Numbered from the stretch's first letter, positions 32,896 to 43,376 are shown. The stretch: 64,000 nt of DNA from Lysobacter sp. GX 14042 (GCF_021390425.1 NZ_JAJUWY010000003.1:1-64000); one strand, 5' to 3'. The notes: a model not told the origin generated them from the letters alone. Translations and numbers: made by a program.

Positions 32896-34565
32896 CGCCG
32901 CAGCCAACCGGTCACCAGTGCCAACAACCCGGCCACGCCCGGGATCCAGGCTACCAGCGGAATCCCGAGCCAGGCAGGTCCACCTGCCTCCAGTCCGTGC
33001 AGTACCGCGGCGGTGACCAGCAGTCCCGCGCCGGCGACCACGCCCGCCAGCCGGCGGCGCGAGCGCTGCAACTCCACGGTGAGCGCCAGGATGTCGGCCG
33101 AGCGCATCGCCAGCTGGTGGCGGCCGTCGACCTGCTGCTGCAGCCACTGGTGCACCAGCTGCGGCATGTGCGGGGCCTGGGTGACCAGCTCCGGCAGGCG
33201 CTTGCGGATCTCGCCCAGCAGCCGGCGCGGGCTGTAGCGGCGGGCCAGGATGCGCCCGAGCACCGGGCGGGCCACCGCCCAGATGTCGATCTGCGGATCC
33301 AGCTGCCGGCCAACGCCCTCGATGTTGAGCAGGGTCTTCTGCAGCAGGATCAGCTGCGGCTGCAGGGTCAGCTGGTAGCGGCGGGCGGTGCTGAACAGCT
33401 TGGCCAGCACTTCGGCCAGCGAGATCTCACTCAGCGGTCGGGTGAAGTACGGCTCGCACACTGCGCGCACCGCGGCTTCCAGCTCGTCGACCCGCACGGT
33501 GGCGGGCATCCAGCCGGCGGCCACGTGCAGCTCGGCGATGCGGCGGTAGTCGCGGTTGAAGATCGCCATGAAATTCTCCGCCAGGTAGTACTGGTCCTGG
33601 TCGGAGAGCTGGCCGACGATGCCGAAGTCCAGCGCGATGAAACGCGGGTTGCTGCGTCGCGCCGGGTCGATGTCGACCCAGATGTTGCCGGCGTGGGCGT
33701 CGGCATGGAAGAAGTTGTCGCGGAACACCTGGGTGTAGAACACCCGCACGCCCTTGGCCGCCAGTGCCTTGCGGTCGACCCCGGCGGCGTCCAGCGCGGC
33801 GATGTCGTCGGACGGGATGCCGTGCACGCGCTCCAGGGTCAGCACCTGTTCGGCGGTGTGGCTCCAGATCACCTCGGGCACGTACAGGTCGTCGCTGCCG
33901 GCCCAGAAGCGGCGCAGCACGCTAGCGTTGGCGCCCTCGCGCTGCAGGTCGAGCTCGGCGGTCAGGGTCGACTCGATCTCCGCCACCACCTCGCGCGGAC
34001 GGATCTTGTCGGCACTGGGGTGGGTGCGCTCGACCACTGACGCCAGGGACTTCAGCAACCTGATGTCGGCTTGGATCTGCTGCCGGATGCCAGGGCGCAG
34101 GACCTTGACCACCACCTCGCGCGGGGCGCCGCCAGCGGCAGCCGGCAGCGTGGCCGCGTGCACCTGGGCGACCGAGGCCGAGGCCAGCGGGGTGGTGTCG
34201 AAGCTGGCAAAGGCCTCGGCGACCGGCCGCCCCAGCGCCTGCTCGACGCGCTGCCGGGCAAGCGCGCCATCGAACGGCGCCACCTCGTCCTGCAGCTTCG
34301 CCAGTTCGTCACCCAGGTCCAGCGGGACCAGGTCGCGGCGGGTGGACAGGATCTGGCCGAACTTGACGAAGATCGGCCCCAGCTCCTGCAGCGCCAGGCG
34401 CAGCCGGACGCCACGCGGCTGGTCCAGCAGCCCCGCCGGGGCGGAAGGCGCGAACGGCCGGACCAGTCCCAGCCAGCGGCGCGCCGGGGTGCCGTCCAGC
34501 AGGTCCTCGAGCCGGTACCTGAGCAGCACCCCGCCGATCCGCCAGGCACGCAATGCGGCCCTCAC
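32892..34565 (-). CDS. ubiB: UbiB ABC1/ADCK-type kinase-like protein
   Basis: UbiB is an atypical kinase-fold ATPase that supports ubiquinone synthesis at the inner membrane. The 557-aa protein has the signature KxGQ in [21 protein letters not shown], the modified nucleotide loop region [20 protein letters not shown] as the DFG-like site, and two C-terminal hydrophobic segments (about 500-550) for membrane anchoring. GTG 34565 overlaps the ubiJ stop (GTGA). ubiJ-ubiB is the usual order in Gammaproteobacteria, and truC follows here. Confidence 0.93.
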   Translation of the reverse strand: MRAALRAWRIGGVLLRYRLEDLLDGTPARRWLGLVRPFAPSAPAGLLDQPRGVRLRLALQELGPIFVKFGQILSTRRDLVPLDLGDELAKLQDEVAPFDGALARQRVEQALGRPVAEAFASFDTTPLASASVAQVHAATLPAAAGGAPREVVVKVLRPGIRQQIQADIRLLKSLASVVERTHPSADKIRPREVVAEIESTLTAELDLQREGANASVLRRFWAGSDDLYVPEVIWSHTAEQVLTLERVHGIPSDDIAALDAAGVDRKALAAKGVRVFYTQVFRDNFFHADAHAGNIWVDIDPARRSNPRFIALDFGIVGQLSDQDQYYLAENFMAIFNRDYRRIAELHVAAGWMPATVRVDELEAAVRAVCEPYFTRPLSEISLAEVLAKLFSTARRYQLTLQPQLILLQKTLLNIEGVGRQLDPQIDIWAVARPVLGRILARRYSPRRLLGEIRKRLPELVTQAPHMPQLVHQWLQQQVDGRHQLAMRSADILALTVELQRSRRRLAGVVAGAGLLVTAAVLHGLEAGGPAWLGIPLVAWIPGVAGLLALVTGWLRR

Positions 34566-35203
34566 CGGCGGCTCCCCGGGTGCAGGCGCGAGATCCGGGC
34601 GGCCAGCCGCCCGACGTCGTCATGCAGCACGTCGACGTCGTCGTTGAAGGCCTCCAGCTCGGCGCGCGCGACCACGTCACGCGATTCCTCGGTCAGGAAC
34701 TCGGCGGTGCTGGCGGCCAGCGCGGCGCCGGTCTCGCGGGCCTGGCGCAGCGCCGCGCGCACGCCATTGGCCACCTGCACGCCCAGCACGTCGCCGAATA
34801 CCTCGGTGAATGGCAGGTCCCAGTCCGGGTCGAAGCGGTCGGCCAGCTTGCGCAGCCGGCGGGCGAGTTCGGCATCGCCCTCGATGCGCAGTTCGCCGAC
34901 CGGCGCGGCGTCGTCGCGGCGCAGCATCGGCAACTGGCCGAGCAGGCCGGCCAGGGTGCCACGCACCGACAGGTCGGCCGGAGCATCGGCAGGCGGCCCG
35001 ACCCGCAGCCGCTCGCCATCGACGCTCACCTGCAGCGCCAGCGGCGGGCGCGCCAGGTGCAATGCGACGGCCCGGCCGTCAAGCCCCTTGAGGCTGGCAC
35101 GGGTGTCGGGATCGAGCGCGAGCGCACGGTTGAGCGCCAGTTCCAGCGCGCGGCCGGCGATCGGCTTGAGCATGCCCAGCGGCGAGGGTCGGGTATCGGC
35201 CAT
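34562..35203 (-). CDS. ubiJ: SCP2-domain ubiquinone accessory factor UbiJ
   Basis: A 213-aa lipid-binding protein with an SCP2-like N-terminal half ([60 protein letters not shown]). The C-terminal half is helical and may form a coiled coil ([22 protein letters not shown]). UbiJ binds the isoprenoid intermediates and works with UbiK. ATG 35203 ([14 protein letters not shown]) is preferred to the upstream ATG at 35212. It lies at the head of ubiJ-ubiB-truC. Confidence 0.9.
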   Translation of the reverse strand: MADTRPSPLGMLKPIAGRALELALNRALALDPDTRASLKGLDGRAVALHLARPPLALQVSVDGERLRVGPPADAPADLSVRGTLAGLLGQLPMLRRDDAAPVGELRIEGDAELARRLRKLADRFDPDWDLPFTEVFGDVLGVQVANGVRAALRQARETGAALAASTAEFLTEESRDVVARAELEAFNDDVDVLHDDVGRLAARISRLHPGSRR

Positions 35204-35213
35204 GCGGGGCATT

Positions 35214-36233
35214 CTAAGCGTGCGCGGCGGCCCGGCCGCCGCCATCGAGCCACGCCTGGCGCAGCCGTGCCACGCCTTCGTCGAAACCAACCTGCGGCAC
35301 ATAGCCGAAGTCACGCCGTGCCGGCCCCATGTCGTACCAGTGGGTGGTCACCAGTTGTTCGGCGAGGAAGCGCGTCATCGGCGGCTCGCCCTTCAGCGGC
35401 AGCAGCGTCCACACCGCCTCGCATGCCGCGCCGAGCCGGTACGCCAGCCTGAAGGAGATGCTGCGCGTCACCTGGGGTGCGTCGACCGCGGCCAGCAGCG
35501 CATTCATCGTCGCGCGCATCGTCCTGGGCTCGCCGTTGCTGATGAAGTACGCCTGCCCGGCGCAGCGTGCGCCGGCGGCCAAGGCCTCGAAAGCATCGAA
35601 GTGCGCCTGGGCGGCGTTGTCGATGTAGGTGGTGTCGACCCGGTTTTCGCCGTCGCCGACCAGCCGCAGCCGGCCCTGGCGGGCGCGCTCGGCCAGCCGC
35701 GGCAGCAACTGGTTGTCGCCCGGTCCCCAGATCAGGCGCGGGCGCAGGGCGACGGTGGCCAGCGCGGCGCTGTTGGCCGCGAGCACGAGCTTCTCGGCCT
35801 CCAGCTTGGTGGCCGCGTAGGGCGCCTTGAGGTCGTCGCCATAGGGCACCTCGTGTGCACCGCGGCCTTCGACCGGGTGGGTGGCGCGATGGGTGACGCT
35901 GGGGGTGGAGGTGTAGACCAGCCGGCCGATGCGGTGATCGTGGCAGGCCTCCAGCACGTGGCGGGTGCCCACCACGTTGGCCCGGTGGTAATCGCGGTAC
36001 GGCCCCCAGGCGCCAGCCTTGGCGGCGTTGTGGAAGACCGCATCGCAGCCCTGGGCGGCGGCGAACAGGGCGTCGCGGTTGGCCAGGTCGCCACGGACCT
36101 GGGCCACGCCCATCGCGGCCAGCGCCGGGTACTCGCCGCGGTTGAAGCTGACCACCTGGTGGCCGCGTGCGCGCAGGCCGCGGCACAGTGCCTGTCCCAG
36201 GAACCCGCCGCCGCCGGTGACCAGGATCTTCAC
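35214..36233 (-). CDS. oleD: OleD: 2-alkyl-3-ketoalkanoate reductase
   Basis: OleD reduces the beta-keto acid made by OleA to a beta-hydroxy acid in long-chain olefin synthesis. The 339-aa extended SDR has the Rossmann [15 protein letters not shown] at residues 6-20 and the catalytic Tyr/Lys in [33 protein letters not shown] is typical of this clade and of 3-beta-hydroxysteroid dehydrogenases. The GTG start overlaps the oleC stop (GTGA), and with oleC and oleB upstream the assignment is strong. It is a short distance upstream of ubiJ on the same strand. Confidence 0.92.
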   Translation of the reverse strand: MKILVTGGGGFLGQALCRGLRARGHQVVSFNRGEYPALAAMGVAQVRGDLANRDALFAAAQGCDAVFHNAAKAGAWGPYRDYHRANVVGTRHVLEACHDHRIGRLVYTSTPSVTHRATHPVEGRGAHEVPYGDDLKAPYAATKLEAEKLVLAANSAALATVALRPRLIWGPGDNQLLPRLAERARQGRLRLVGDGENRVDTTYIDNAAQAHFDAFEALAAGARCAGQAYFISNGEPRTMRATMNALLAAVDAPQVTRSISFRLAYRLGAACEAVWTLLPLKGEPPMTRFLAEQLVTTHWYDMGPARRDFGYVPQVGFDEGVARLRQAWLDGGGRAAAHA

Positions 36234-37891
36234 GGCGATTCCTCCAGCTTGCGCGCCGCCCAGGAGGCCAGCTGCTCCCGGCCGATCTTGGCGTTGTGGC
36301 GGATGTCGACCGGGAAACCCGGATGCAGGAGCACCCGCTCGATCCCGCTGGTGTGCGTGTGTGCCGCGCCCAGGGCGCGCAGCTCGCCGGCGACGATCGG
36401 CCAGTCATTCTCGGGCACGTCCGGCCTGAGTTCCACGCACAGCACCGGCTGCTTCGCACCGGCGATGCCAACCCCCACCAGGGCAGTGCGCAGCACCTTG
36501 GAATGGGTGTTGAACACCGGTTCGACCTGCTCGGTGTACAGCGTCCCCGCGGCGCTCTGCACCCGCTGCGTCTTGCGGCCGCAGAACCACAGCCGCCCGC
36601 TGTCATCCAGGTAGCCCACGTCGCCCATGCGGTGGACAACGCGCGTGCGCCCGTCGGGCAGCGTCTCGGTGATCTTGGCGGCGCGGGTCTGCGCCTCGCG
36701 GTTGAAATAGGTGTCGGTGGCGGTGGGTCCGGCGACGGTGATCTCGCCGACCTGCCCGGCCGGCAGCACCGTGACGTCGTCCCAGTGCCCGAGCGCGGCA
36801 TCGGTGATGGCGATGATCCGCACCTCGCCCGGCGCGACCGGGCGGCCGACACAGGTGCCGGCACCGTGTTCGGTCGCCTCCCGGGTCGATTGCAGCTCAC
36901 GGCCTTCGATGATCGACACCGGCAGGCACTCGGTGGCGCCGTACGGCGTCCAGAAACCCGCCTCGTCCGGCAGCAGCCCACGCAGGCGGGCGACCGTGTC
37001 CGCCGGCACCGGAGCACCGGCCGACATCACCCGCCTGACCGTCGGCAGCGGCTCGCCGTGCCGCGCCAGCACCGCCATCAGCGCCGGCGAGCCGAACAGC
37101 TGGTCGACACCGAAGCGGCGGATCGCATCATGCAGCTTGCGCGCATCGGCTTTGGCTGGCCGCGTGGGGTCCATGTCCGGGATCACCGACGTGGTCCCCA
37201 GAGCCGGGTCGAACAGGGCGAACGGCGGGAAGGTCGGCAGGTTCACCCCGCCCGGGCGGATATCAAAGGCCTCGCGCAGCATCTCCACCTGGGCGAGGAA
37301 GTGGCGATGCCGGTACACCACGCCCTTGGGCACCCCGGTCGAGCCGCTGGTGAACAGGATCGCCGCGACCTCGTCGGGGGCGGTATCCGCCAGCTGTGGT
37401 CCGGCCCCTGCCCCGGCGGCCTCCACCCGGGCCAGGGTGACCCCGGCAAGGAGGGCGCGCCGCCCAGTGGTCACCAGCACCCTGGCCGAACGTGCCCAGC
37501 CCAGCAGCCGCCGCGCCAGGTGCGCCAGCGGGATGCCGACGAAGGCGTCCGCCTCCGCCTCGGCCAGGCACTGGCGCAGGGCGCGCTTGTCGATGCCCGG
37601 ATCCACCAGCACCGGCACCGCGCCGGCCTTGAACAGCGCGAACATCAGCAGGAAGAACTCCGGCGACGGCCGGACCATCACCACCGTGCGGGTGCCCCGG
37701 GTGATCCCGTGCCGCGCCAGGCCAGCCGCGATCGCGTCGCTGCGGGTATCGAGCTCGCGATAGCTGAGGGTGACGTCGTAACGCGCCAGGCCATCGCGCC
37801 CGCGGCTGCCGGGACAATGCATCGCGATCGCATCCGGCTGCAGCGCCGCCAGCCGCGGCAGGGCCGCGGCGATGTTGCACGGTTCGGTCAT
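36230..37891 (-). CDS. oleC: OleC: beta-lactone synthetase (AMP-forming)
   Basis: OleC activates the beta-hydroxy acid with ATP and closes a beta-lactone, the precursor of cis-alkenes. The 553-aa ANL-family protein has [20 protein letters not shown] near residue 177, [12 protein letters not shown] and [20 protein letters not shown]. Near the C-terminus [14 protein letters not shown] carries the catalytic lysine. ATG 37891 ([14 protein letters not shown]) is chosen; the 47 residues above it are not family-like. It lies between oleB and oleD in one leftward operon. Confidence 0.93.
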   Translation of the reverse strand: MTEPCNIAAALPRLAALQPDAIAMHCPGSRGRDGLARYDVTLSYRELDTRSDAIAAGLARHGITRGTRTVVMVRPSPEFFLLMFALFKAGAVPVLVDPGIDKRALRQCLAEAEADAFVGIPLAHLARRLLGWARSARVLVTTGRRALLAGVTLARVEAAGAGAGPQLADTAPDEVAAILFTSGSTGVPKGVVYRHRHFLAQVEMLREAFDIRPGGVNLPTFPPFALFDPALGTTSVIPDMDPTRPAKADARKLHDAIRRFGVDQLFGSPALMAVLARHGEPLPTVRRVMSAGAPVPADTVARLRGLLPDEAGFWTPYGATECLPVSIIEGRELQSTREATEHGAGTCVGRPVAPGEVRIIAITDAALGHWDDVTVLPAGQVGEITVAGPTATDTYFNREAQTRAAKITETLPDGRTRVVHRMGDVGYLDDSGRLWFCGRKTQRVQSAAGTLYTEQVEPVFNTHSKVLRTALVGVGIAGAKQPVLCVELRPDVPENDWPIVAGELRALGAAHTHTSGIERVLLHPGFPVDIRHNAKIGREQLASWAARKLEESP

Positions 37892-37919
37892 GGCGCCAAT
37901 TGTAGGCGGGACAGGCCGC

Positions 37920-38837
37920 TCAGCCCTGCAGCCGGTGGCGGTCGAGGAAGCTACGGATCGCCGGCACCAGCACCTCGTGTTTGTCCTCCAGCACGTAGTG
38001 GCCCGCATCCTCGAAGGCGTGCACCTCCGCATCGGGCAGCGCCTTGCGGAAGCCGTCCAGGAAGTGACGGTCGAAGACGAAGTCTTTCAGCCCCCAGCCC
38101 AGGAACGCCGGCCGGTCCGCGTACTCCGGCAGCCGCCGCGCGACCTCCCGCAGCAACGGCCAGGCCCGGTCGCCTTCCGACAGCGGGATGTCCTGCATGA
38201 AGCGCAGCGTGCTGATGGCCTGGCCCCAGCCCTGGTAGGGCGCGATGTAGCCCCGGCGCACCCCGGCCGACAGCGAGCGCTCCGTCCCCAGCCAGGCCGC
38301 CCCGCGTGCGAACAGGTTGAAGCGCCGGATCAGCCACCCGCCCAAGCGCGAGTCCCGCCCCATCGAAAGTTGCCAAGGCATCGGCTTGACGTCCGGCAGC
38401 GGGAATGCCGCCGTGTTGAGGACCACCAGCCGCTTCACCCGGGGCAGGTGCTCCAGCGCCCAGCCGAAGCCGATCATCCCGCCCCAGTCGTGCACCGCCA
38501 GCGTGACCGGGCCGGTGATGCCGAGCGAGTCGAGCAGCGTGCCCAGGTCCTCCACCCGCGACTGCAGCGTGTAGTCGTAGCGCGGCTGCGCGGAGGGTGC
38601 ATCATCCGGCCGGTCCGACAGGCCCATGCCGACATGGTCCGGGACGATGCAGCGGTAGCGGTCGCGCAGGCCCAGCACCAGGTGGCGCCAGTAGAAGCTC
38701 CACGACGGGTTGCCGTGGACCATGACCACGGCCTCGCCATCGCGCGGACCCTCGTCGAGGTAGCTCAGGTGGATGCCCGGGCGGACTTCGACGCGGCGGG
38801 GGGTGAAAGGGTAGTCGGGGAGATTGGCGAGCATCAT
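37920..38837 (-). CDS. oleB: OleB: beta-lactone decarboxylase (haloalkane-dehalogenase-like)
   Basis: OleB removes CO2 from the beta-lactone to give the alkene. The 305-aa alpha/beta-hydrolase has HGNPSWSFYW at 41-50 (oxyanion hole), PDHVGMGLSDRP, the nucleophile Asp117 in VHDWGGMIG, and the late His in DAGHYVLED. Sequence alone cannot separate it from haloalkane dehalogenase; the oleC and oleD neighbours decide. It is the first gene of the operon as seen here. The expected oleA is not upstream: 134 bp of apparently empty DNA lead to the type VI cluster. Confidence 0.9.
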   Translation of the reverse strand: MMLANLPDYPFTPRRVEVRPGIHLSYLDEGPRDGEAVVMVHGNPSWSFYWRHLVLGLRDRYRCIVPDHVGMGLSDRPDDAPSAQPRYDYTLQSRVEDLGTLLDSLGITGPVTLAVHDWGGMIGFGWALEHLPRVKRLVVLNTAAFPLPDVKPMPWQLSMGRDSRLGGWLIRRFNLFARGAAWLGTERSLSAGVRRGYIAPYQGWGQAISTLRFMQDIPLSEGDRAWPLLREVARRLPEYADRPAFLGWGLKDFVFDRHFLDGFRKALPDAEVHAFEDAGHYVLEDKHEVLVPAIRSFLDRHRLQG

Positions 38838-38971
38838 GGCGGCAACACGGGGCAGGTCCGCATTGTGGCCCGGGCGCGGGATGCAGGCACGCCGGTGCCG
38901 TTTCCGTTCCGGCCAGCGCGGCGAGGGCTCGACCCGGCATCACCGCGGCGCGGAACCCCAGGCCTCAGCCC

Positions 38972-39964
38972 CTACCTCCATTGCTGCCGCTGGCGATGGC
39001 GCTCGATAGAACGCTCTTCGGTCTCGAGGGAGTCGGCGAACTCCGCCATGTAGGACGGCTCGGGCAGACGATACGGGTCCCCCGGTGCGATAGCACACTC
39101 GGCCTCGATCTCCGGAGGGAACACCGGTGCCCGACAGCTCTTCATGGTCAACCAACGGCTCAGCGTCAGTCCCCCATACAGGGGAAACAGCAGGTTCCAG
39201 CGAAACGGGTGGAGGTTTGTGCCTGCCATCAGGCACACCATCATCCAGCAATTGCGCCACGTTACACGGGTAGAAAGCGCCACCATCCGGTCGGCGGGGT
39301 GATCGAAGCAGTTTTCCGGGCCTTCCTCCATATAGCGCCGGATCAGCTCCCACTCCTCACGCACCCGGTTTTCGTGATCCCAGAAATGCCCGACGGTGAA
39401 GGTCTGTTGAACCTTGCGGTCGCGATCCAGCACATGACAGCGCAGGTCCCGCAGCCTCCTGCTCTGCTCACCCCGTCCAATGTGGAAGTAAACGCCTGGA
39501 TCCCCCCACCGCAGTGTCACTACACCGCCGGTTCCGTTGTGCCGGAAAAAGTGGATCTTGCCGGTCCTGCGGTTGAAACGGACTGGATAGTGGGTGTACT
39601 GAAAGAGGTCTTTTCCAAGATATGCCGCCCATATCAATGCCGTGCCGCCTACCGCTATAGGTCCCAACACGAGTACGCTAACTATTAAGGGCCCGACATC
39701 TCCGTCAACAAGATCCTCAGCGATGACTAAAAAAAACATCCCCAGCACCAACAGCAGCGAGGCCACGGAGACAGCCGTTACAAGCATTCCCTTGAGCTTG
39801 AATGTTCTGTCTACAAACTCGATAAAGGTACTATTGAACCTCACCACACCTATTGCATCATCCGGACTGAATTTCTGTGAAGTGTGGTACGACAGGTGAC
39901 AGGAGCGCTCGTAATCGTCCAATTCACGATCGACCTTGAACCTGGGAACCCAGCCCGTCAGCAT
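38972..39964 (-). CDS. DUF6708-like membrane protein (possible effector partner)
   Basis: A 330-aa protein with two membrane segments (about residues 58-82 and 89-113). Soluble ends include VRFNRRTGKIHFFRHNGTGG and FTVGHFWDHENRVREEWELIRRYMEEGP. I associate this layout with DUF6708 proteins found beside type VI effectors. Function is unknown. As the gene directly after a pore-forming-type effector (1 bp gap), it could be the immunity protein, which is inference. Hand-counted GC is 42-53% in the lines covering the membrane part, far below the about 70% around it. Confidence 0.7.
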   Translation of the reverse strand: MLTGWVPRFKVDRELDDYERSCHLSYHTSQKFSPDDAIGVVRFNSTFIEFVDRTFKLKGMLVTAVSVASLLLVLGMFFLVIAEDLVDGDVGPLIVSVLVLGPIAVGGTALIWAAYLGKDLFQYTHYPVRFNRRTGKIHFFRHNGTGGVVTLRWGDPGVYFHIGRGEQSRRLRDLRCHVLDRDRKVQQTFTVGHFWDHENRVREEWELIRRYMEEGPENCFDHPADRMVALSTRVTWRNCWMMVCLMAGTNLHPFRWNLLFPLYGGLTLSRWLTMKSCRAPVFPPEIEAECAIAPGDPYRLPEPSYMAEFADSLETEERSIERHRQRQQWR

Positions 39965-39965
39965 G

Positions 39966-42686
39966 TCACTGAGCCTGCCTCATAGCCACCAAGGCGTCGC
40001 CCTGCATCTCCAAACTGGGAAAAACATCCGAATCGTTCTTGCCAAAGTGCATGACCCGATCCAACCAACGTTGCATTTCATTGGGCTTGAACCATGAAAC
40101 CACTACCGTTACCACGGCAACCAGGATTAGCAATACGATTGCCACAGGCACAAAGAAGCCGCCAAATATCATGAGGGCTGCTAGTATGGACATGAATCCG
40201 ACAGCAATCATTGCGGTTCCATACGAATGGTTCAAGGCTCGCTCCTGATAGCCTTCAGCCATCATCACCACCCCTGTAATTACACCGCCAACCCCCGTCA
40301 ACACGCGCCCCACACCAGCAATCAGCGCGGCGCGCGTGTTTGCGTTGCGCAAGAACCACCTTCCCGGCCGGGACAATGTCTGCGAGAGCCAAGGCAGCCT
40401 GTTCCCCGCCGCACCCACGACTTCCGCGCTCCCGCCCAGCAGTCCCACCACGCCGGCCCCGAAGTTGGCTGCCTTCAGGCTCCGTGCTCCCGGTGCCGCC
40501 TTCGCGTATTCGCTGCTGAGCTGTCCCAGGCTGCCGCCAGCGAAGATCAGTCCCACCACGCCAAAGCCCAGTGATCGGCTCCCGAGTTGGCCGATGCTTT
40601 GCCGCAGCAGCACGCGGAACTCATGGACACGGTAGTGCTGCGGGAGCGAACTGCGATAGCTGTCGCCCGGTGAGATGGCGCGGACGTTCAGTGCATTCAT
40701 CAACCGCACCTGGCTGGCATTGGCCAGCACCACGTAACCGAACTTCATCCCGCCTGCTCCGCTGGTCGGCGCTCCTCCCGCCCGCAGCGCCTCACGCGCG
40801 GGCCCGCGCGCACTCACCTGGTCAGGCAATCCCGCCTGCACGGCGATCGTTGCACCCAACGCACGGGACGCATTCTGCGGGCTGAGGTGACCGACCAGAT
40901 CGATGATCTCGAGCAACGGGTCGTCGACCTTGACCAGCGCACCCAGCAGGCCGATCTGCATCCTGTGCGGCAGTTGCGTCACGGCGCCGGTCGCCAGGTC
41001 GCCCACGTATTTTCCGACCATGCCGGTCAACGGGCCGGCCAGTTGTTCGGTGTACTTGGCGAGGTTCCCGAACGCCCCGGTCACCCTGCCCGCGCCATGG
41101 GCATCGAGCAGCTCCTTCAGTGCGACGAACAGTCGGCCCGAAAGCGCGGTCCAATCGACCCGCGGTGCTTCCTGCTGGCCCGCGACTGCGGATTTCCATG
41201 CATCGATCGCCGCGTCCTGGTTCCACAGCTGTGCCCGCAGGATGATCGATCCCGGTTGCGCCGGGTCCTGCGCGTGCAGGCAGTGCACGATGTGGTTGTA
41301 GACCATGCCACGCGATGCCGCGTCCTGCAGGATCACCGCCACTGCCTCCTGGTACTGGATGCCGCTGTCTACGTTTCCCGGATCGAAGTTGCAGACCATG
41401 TGTTCCTGCAGCCGCGGGGCCTGCAGCCATCGCACGAACGCTTCGTCGAGCGCTGCCAGGTTCGCCTGGTAAAACGCCTTCTGTTCCGCCGGATAGGTTT
41501 TCGTCAGCCACACCTCGTATGCGTTGCCGTCCTTGAGGTGCTTGCTGTACTTCTCCCAGGATTCACTTCCCAGCCGAAGCACGGCTTCCTCGTCTTCCAC
41601 CCGGAACCAGTCGTCGTCCCAGTCCTCGGCCGGGACCATCATCCGGCTGCGCGCCGTGGGTCCGGCCAGAACCCCGACGATCGAACGCCCGACCAGGGCC
41701 CGGTCCCGGCGCCGGTGCTGCTCGTCTTCCAGTGCACCGTTCCTGATCGCTTCCCGCAATGACACGATGGCCGACGCGGAGGCTTTCTTCTCCTGGCGCT
41801 CCGGCTCCTGCTCCCACTCGGCGATGCGCTCCAGCACGATCTGGTTGAGGTCGGCCGCGATCCCGATCGGGTCATCGAGCGCGACGAGCGCCGGGGTCAC
41901 GCCTTGCGGGTCGTCAGGTGTCGTCTGTCGGGCACATTCCTGCGCCTTCGCCCGCAACTCGTCCACTTGGCCCCTCTCCACGGGAATGCACTCGGTGAGG
42001 CTGTGTTCGAAGGGGCGGGCACCCGGCGTCACCACCAGCGTGCCAAGGGTGCGGATGCTCTCCTGCCCGTCGGCGTACGGCCGGTAGCCGGTGGCCAGCC
42101 TGAACTCGGCGACCTGGTCGGTTGCCCGGTACAGGCTAGCCAGGTGAGGCTGCGGCGCCGGGGCCTTTGCCCACGCACCCACGTCAATCCGGCGCATGTG
42201 CCGCTGCCGGAACGATGCGTCGCGGTGGGCGGCGAGCCGTGCTGCCGTCCACGGCGCAACGCTGAAGGCCAGCCATACCTTCGTAAGCTTTTCCGGATCG
42301 GGAAGCACGATGCACCTGGCAAGCGCCGGCGCGCCGTGGCGTGAGCAGACGGCCTGCGGCCCCTCTTCCTGCGGCGGCGGCGACTTGGCCCGGATGTCGA
42401 ACTCGGCCAGGTCGCCGTAGCTGTCGACCTGGTACGCCTTCCACTCGTCGCCGGCCTCGTTGAAGACATACAGGTAGCCGTTGCGCAGCAGGCGCAGCGT
42501 GTAGGTGGCCGTGTCTTGCGGTAGCGCGATCTCCTGAACGCCATCGCCGAACGGCGCCTGGAGACCGGGCGCCCTGTTGCGCACGCTGTCGTCGTTCCGC
42601 GCCACCGCGTACCGCACCGGCAGGATCGGAAGGCCGGATCGCGTGCATTGCGGGCAATTGTCCTGTTGTGCCTCTGTCATCGCCAT
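39966..42686 (-). CDS. VasX-like type VI effector (BTH_I2691-type)
   Basis: A 906-aa putative antibacterial effector. The N-terminus (CPQCTRSGLPILPVRYAVAR, then ATYTLRLLRNGYLYVFNE) is the VasX/BTH_I2691 N-terminal module. The C-terminal 250 residues contain at least four hydrophobic segments, including GVITGVVMMAEGY and a double span ending VAVVTVVVSWF. This fits a colicin-like pore former acting on inner membranes of target cells. It overlaps the DUF4123 adaptor by 10 bp. GC drops near the 3' end. No enzymatic motif was seen. Confidence 0.85.
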   Translation of the reverse strand: MAMTEAQQDNCPQCTRSGLPILPVRYAVARNDDSVRNRAPGLQAPFGDGVQEIALPQDTATYTLRLLRNGYLYVFNEAGDEWKAYQVDSYGDLAEFDIRAKSPPPQEEGPQAVCSRHGAPALARCIVLPDPEKLTKVWLAFSVAPWTAARLAAHRDASFRQRHMRRIDVGAWAKAPAPQPHLASLYRATDQVAEFRLATGYRPYADGQESIRTLGTLVVTPGARPFEHSLTECIPVERGQVDELRAKAQECARQTTPDDPQGVTPALVALDDPIGIAADLNQIVLERIAEWEQEPERQEKKASASAIVSLREAIRNGALEDEQHRRRDRALVGRSIVGVLAGPTARSRMMVPAEDWDDDWFRVEDEEAVLRLGSESWEKYSKHLKDGNAYEVWLTKTYPAEQKAFYQANLAALDEAFVRWLQAPRLQEHMVCNFDPGNVDSGIQYQEAVAVILQDAASRGMVYNHIVHCLHAQDPAQPGSIILRAQLWNQDAAIDAWKSAVAGQQEAPRVDWTALSGRLFVALKELLDAHGAGRVTGAFGNLAKYTEQLAGPLTGMVGKYVGDLATGAVTQLPHRMQIGLLGALVKVDDPLLEIIDLVGHLSPQNASRALGATIAVQAGLPDQVSARGPAREALRAGGAPTSGAGGMKFGYVVLANASQVRLMNALNVRAISPGDSYRSSLPQHYRVHEFRVLLRQSIGQLGSRSLGFGVVGLIFAGGSLGQLSSEYAKAAPGARSLKAANFGAGVVGLLGGSAEVVGAAGNRLPWLSQTLSRPGRWFLRNANTRAALIAGVGRVLTGVGGVITGVVMMAEGYQERALNHSYGTAMIAVGFMSILAALMIFGGFFVPVAIVLLILVAVVTVVVSWFKPNEMQRWLDRVMHFGKNDSDVFPSLEMQGDALVAMRQAQ

Positions 42687-43372
42687 GCGTCCTTGTCTTG
42701 CGGCTCCAATACATTCCCCGGCAGGCCCCTGTCGCCGGCTTCCACCAGCTCGTTCAACAGGCGGCGGGCGACCACGTCGTCGGTATCCCCGCCTTCATCG
42801 GCCAGTTCGCCCAGGCGGCGGGTCAAAGCCCCGAGTTGCTCCAGCGACCGCCACTGCGCTGGCGACAACGACAGCCCCGCGTGCGGATCAGGCGGAGGGC
42901 GCCCGTGCCCGTGCCACTGGGCGCGCAACGGGTCGTACCAGGTCCAGGCCGTAACCGGTCCCATCAAACCGGCCATCTGTGCCGGCGTCAGCAGCCAGCG
43001 CAGGTGCCGGAATACGCGTGGATCGTGGAATCTAAGCCAGGCGGAGCTGCCGTCCGGTTTCCGCAGCACCATCCGGCGCCGCAGGTGGAAGACGAGGCGG
43101 GATGCCTCGGCCGGGCACGCCAGCAACGCCGAGAACAGTGGCAAGTCGTGTTCGTTGCTCCAGCGTTCCGCGCGCTCCAGCAGTTCCATCCGCCTGCCCT
43201 CCGGCAGTCCGCGCAGCTCCGCCAGCAACGGCATCATGCGCTCGTGCCGCTCCAGGCCCGCTGGCAGCACACGTACGACAGCCAGACCGACGTAGCCTTC
43301 CGCTCCCACCTGCAGCGGGTTGATGACGGCGTAATCCTGCGCGAGGAACAGGCGGTGGGTCAGTCCCGGCAT
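42677..43372 (-). CDS. DUF4123 type VI effector adaptor
   Basis: A 231-aa DUF4123 protein of the TAP/TEC chaperone class, which loads effectors on VgrG tips. Family-like stretches include LFLAQDYAVINPLQVGAEGYVGL, ERWSNEHDLPLFSALL, and FHDPRVFRHLRWLLTPAQMAGLMGPV with the DPR motif. It starts 4 bp after vgrG and its end overlaps the effector start, the standard vgrG-adaptor-effector order. Hence it likely delivers the VasX-like protein. ATG 43372 is chosen; the longer frame above it lies inside vgrG. Confidence 0.9.
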   Translation of the reverse strand: MPGLTHRLFLAQDYAVINPLQVGAEGYVGLAVVRVLPAGLERHERMMPLLAELRGLPEGRRMELLERAERWSNEHDLPLFSALLACPAEASRLVFHLRRRMVLRKPDGSSAWLRFHDPRVFRHLRWLLTPAQMAGLMGPVTAWTWYDPLRAQWHGHGRPPPDPHAGLSLSPAQWRSLEQLGALTRRLGELADEGGDTDDVVARRLLNELVEAGDRGLPGNVLEPQDKDAWR

Positions 43373-43376
43373 GGCG

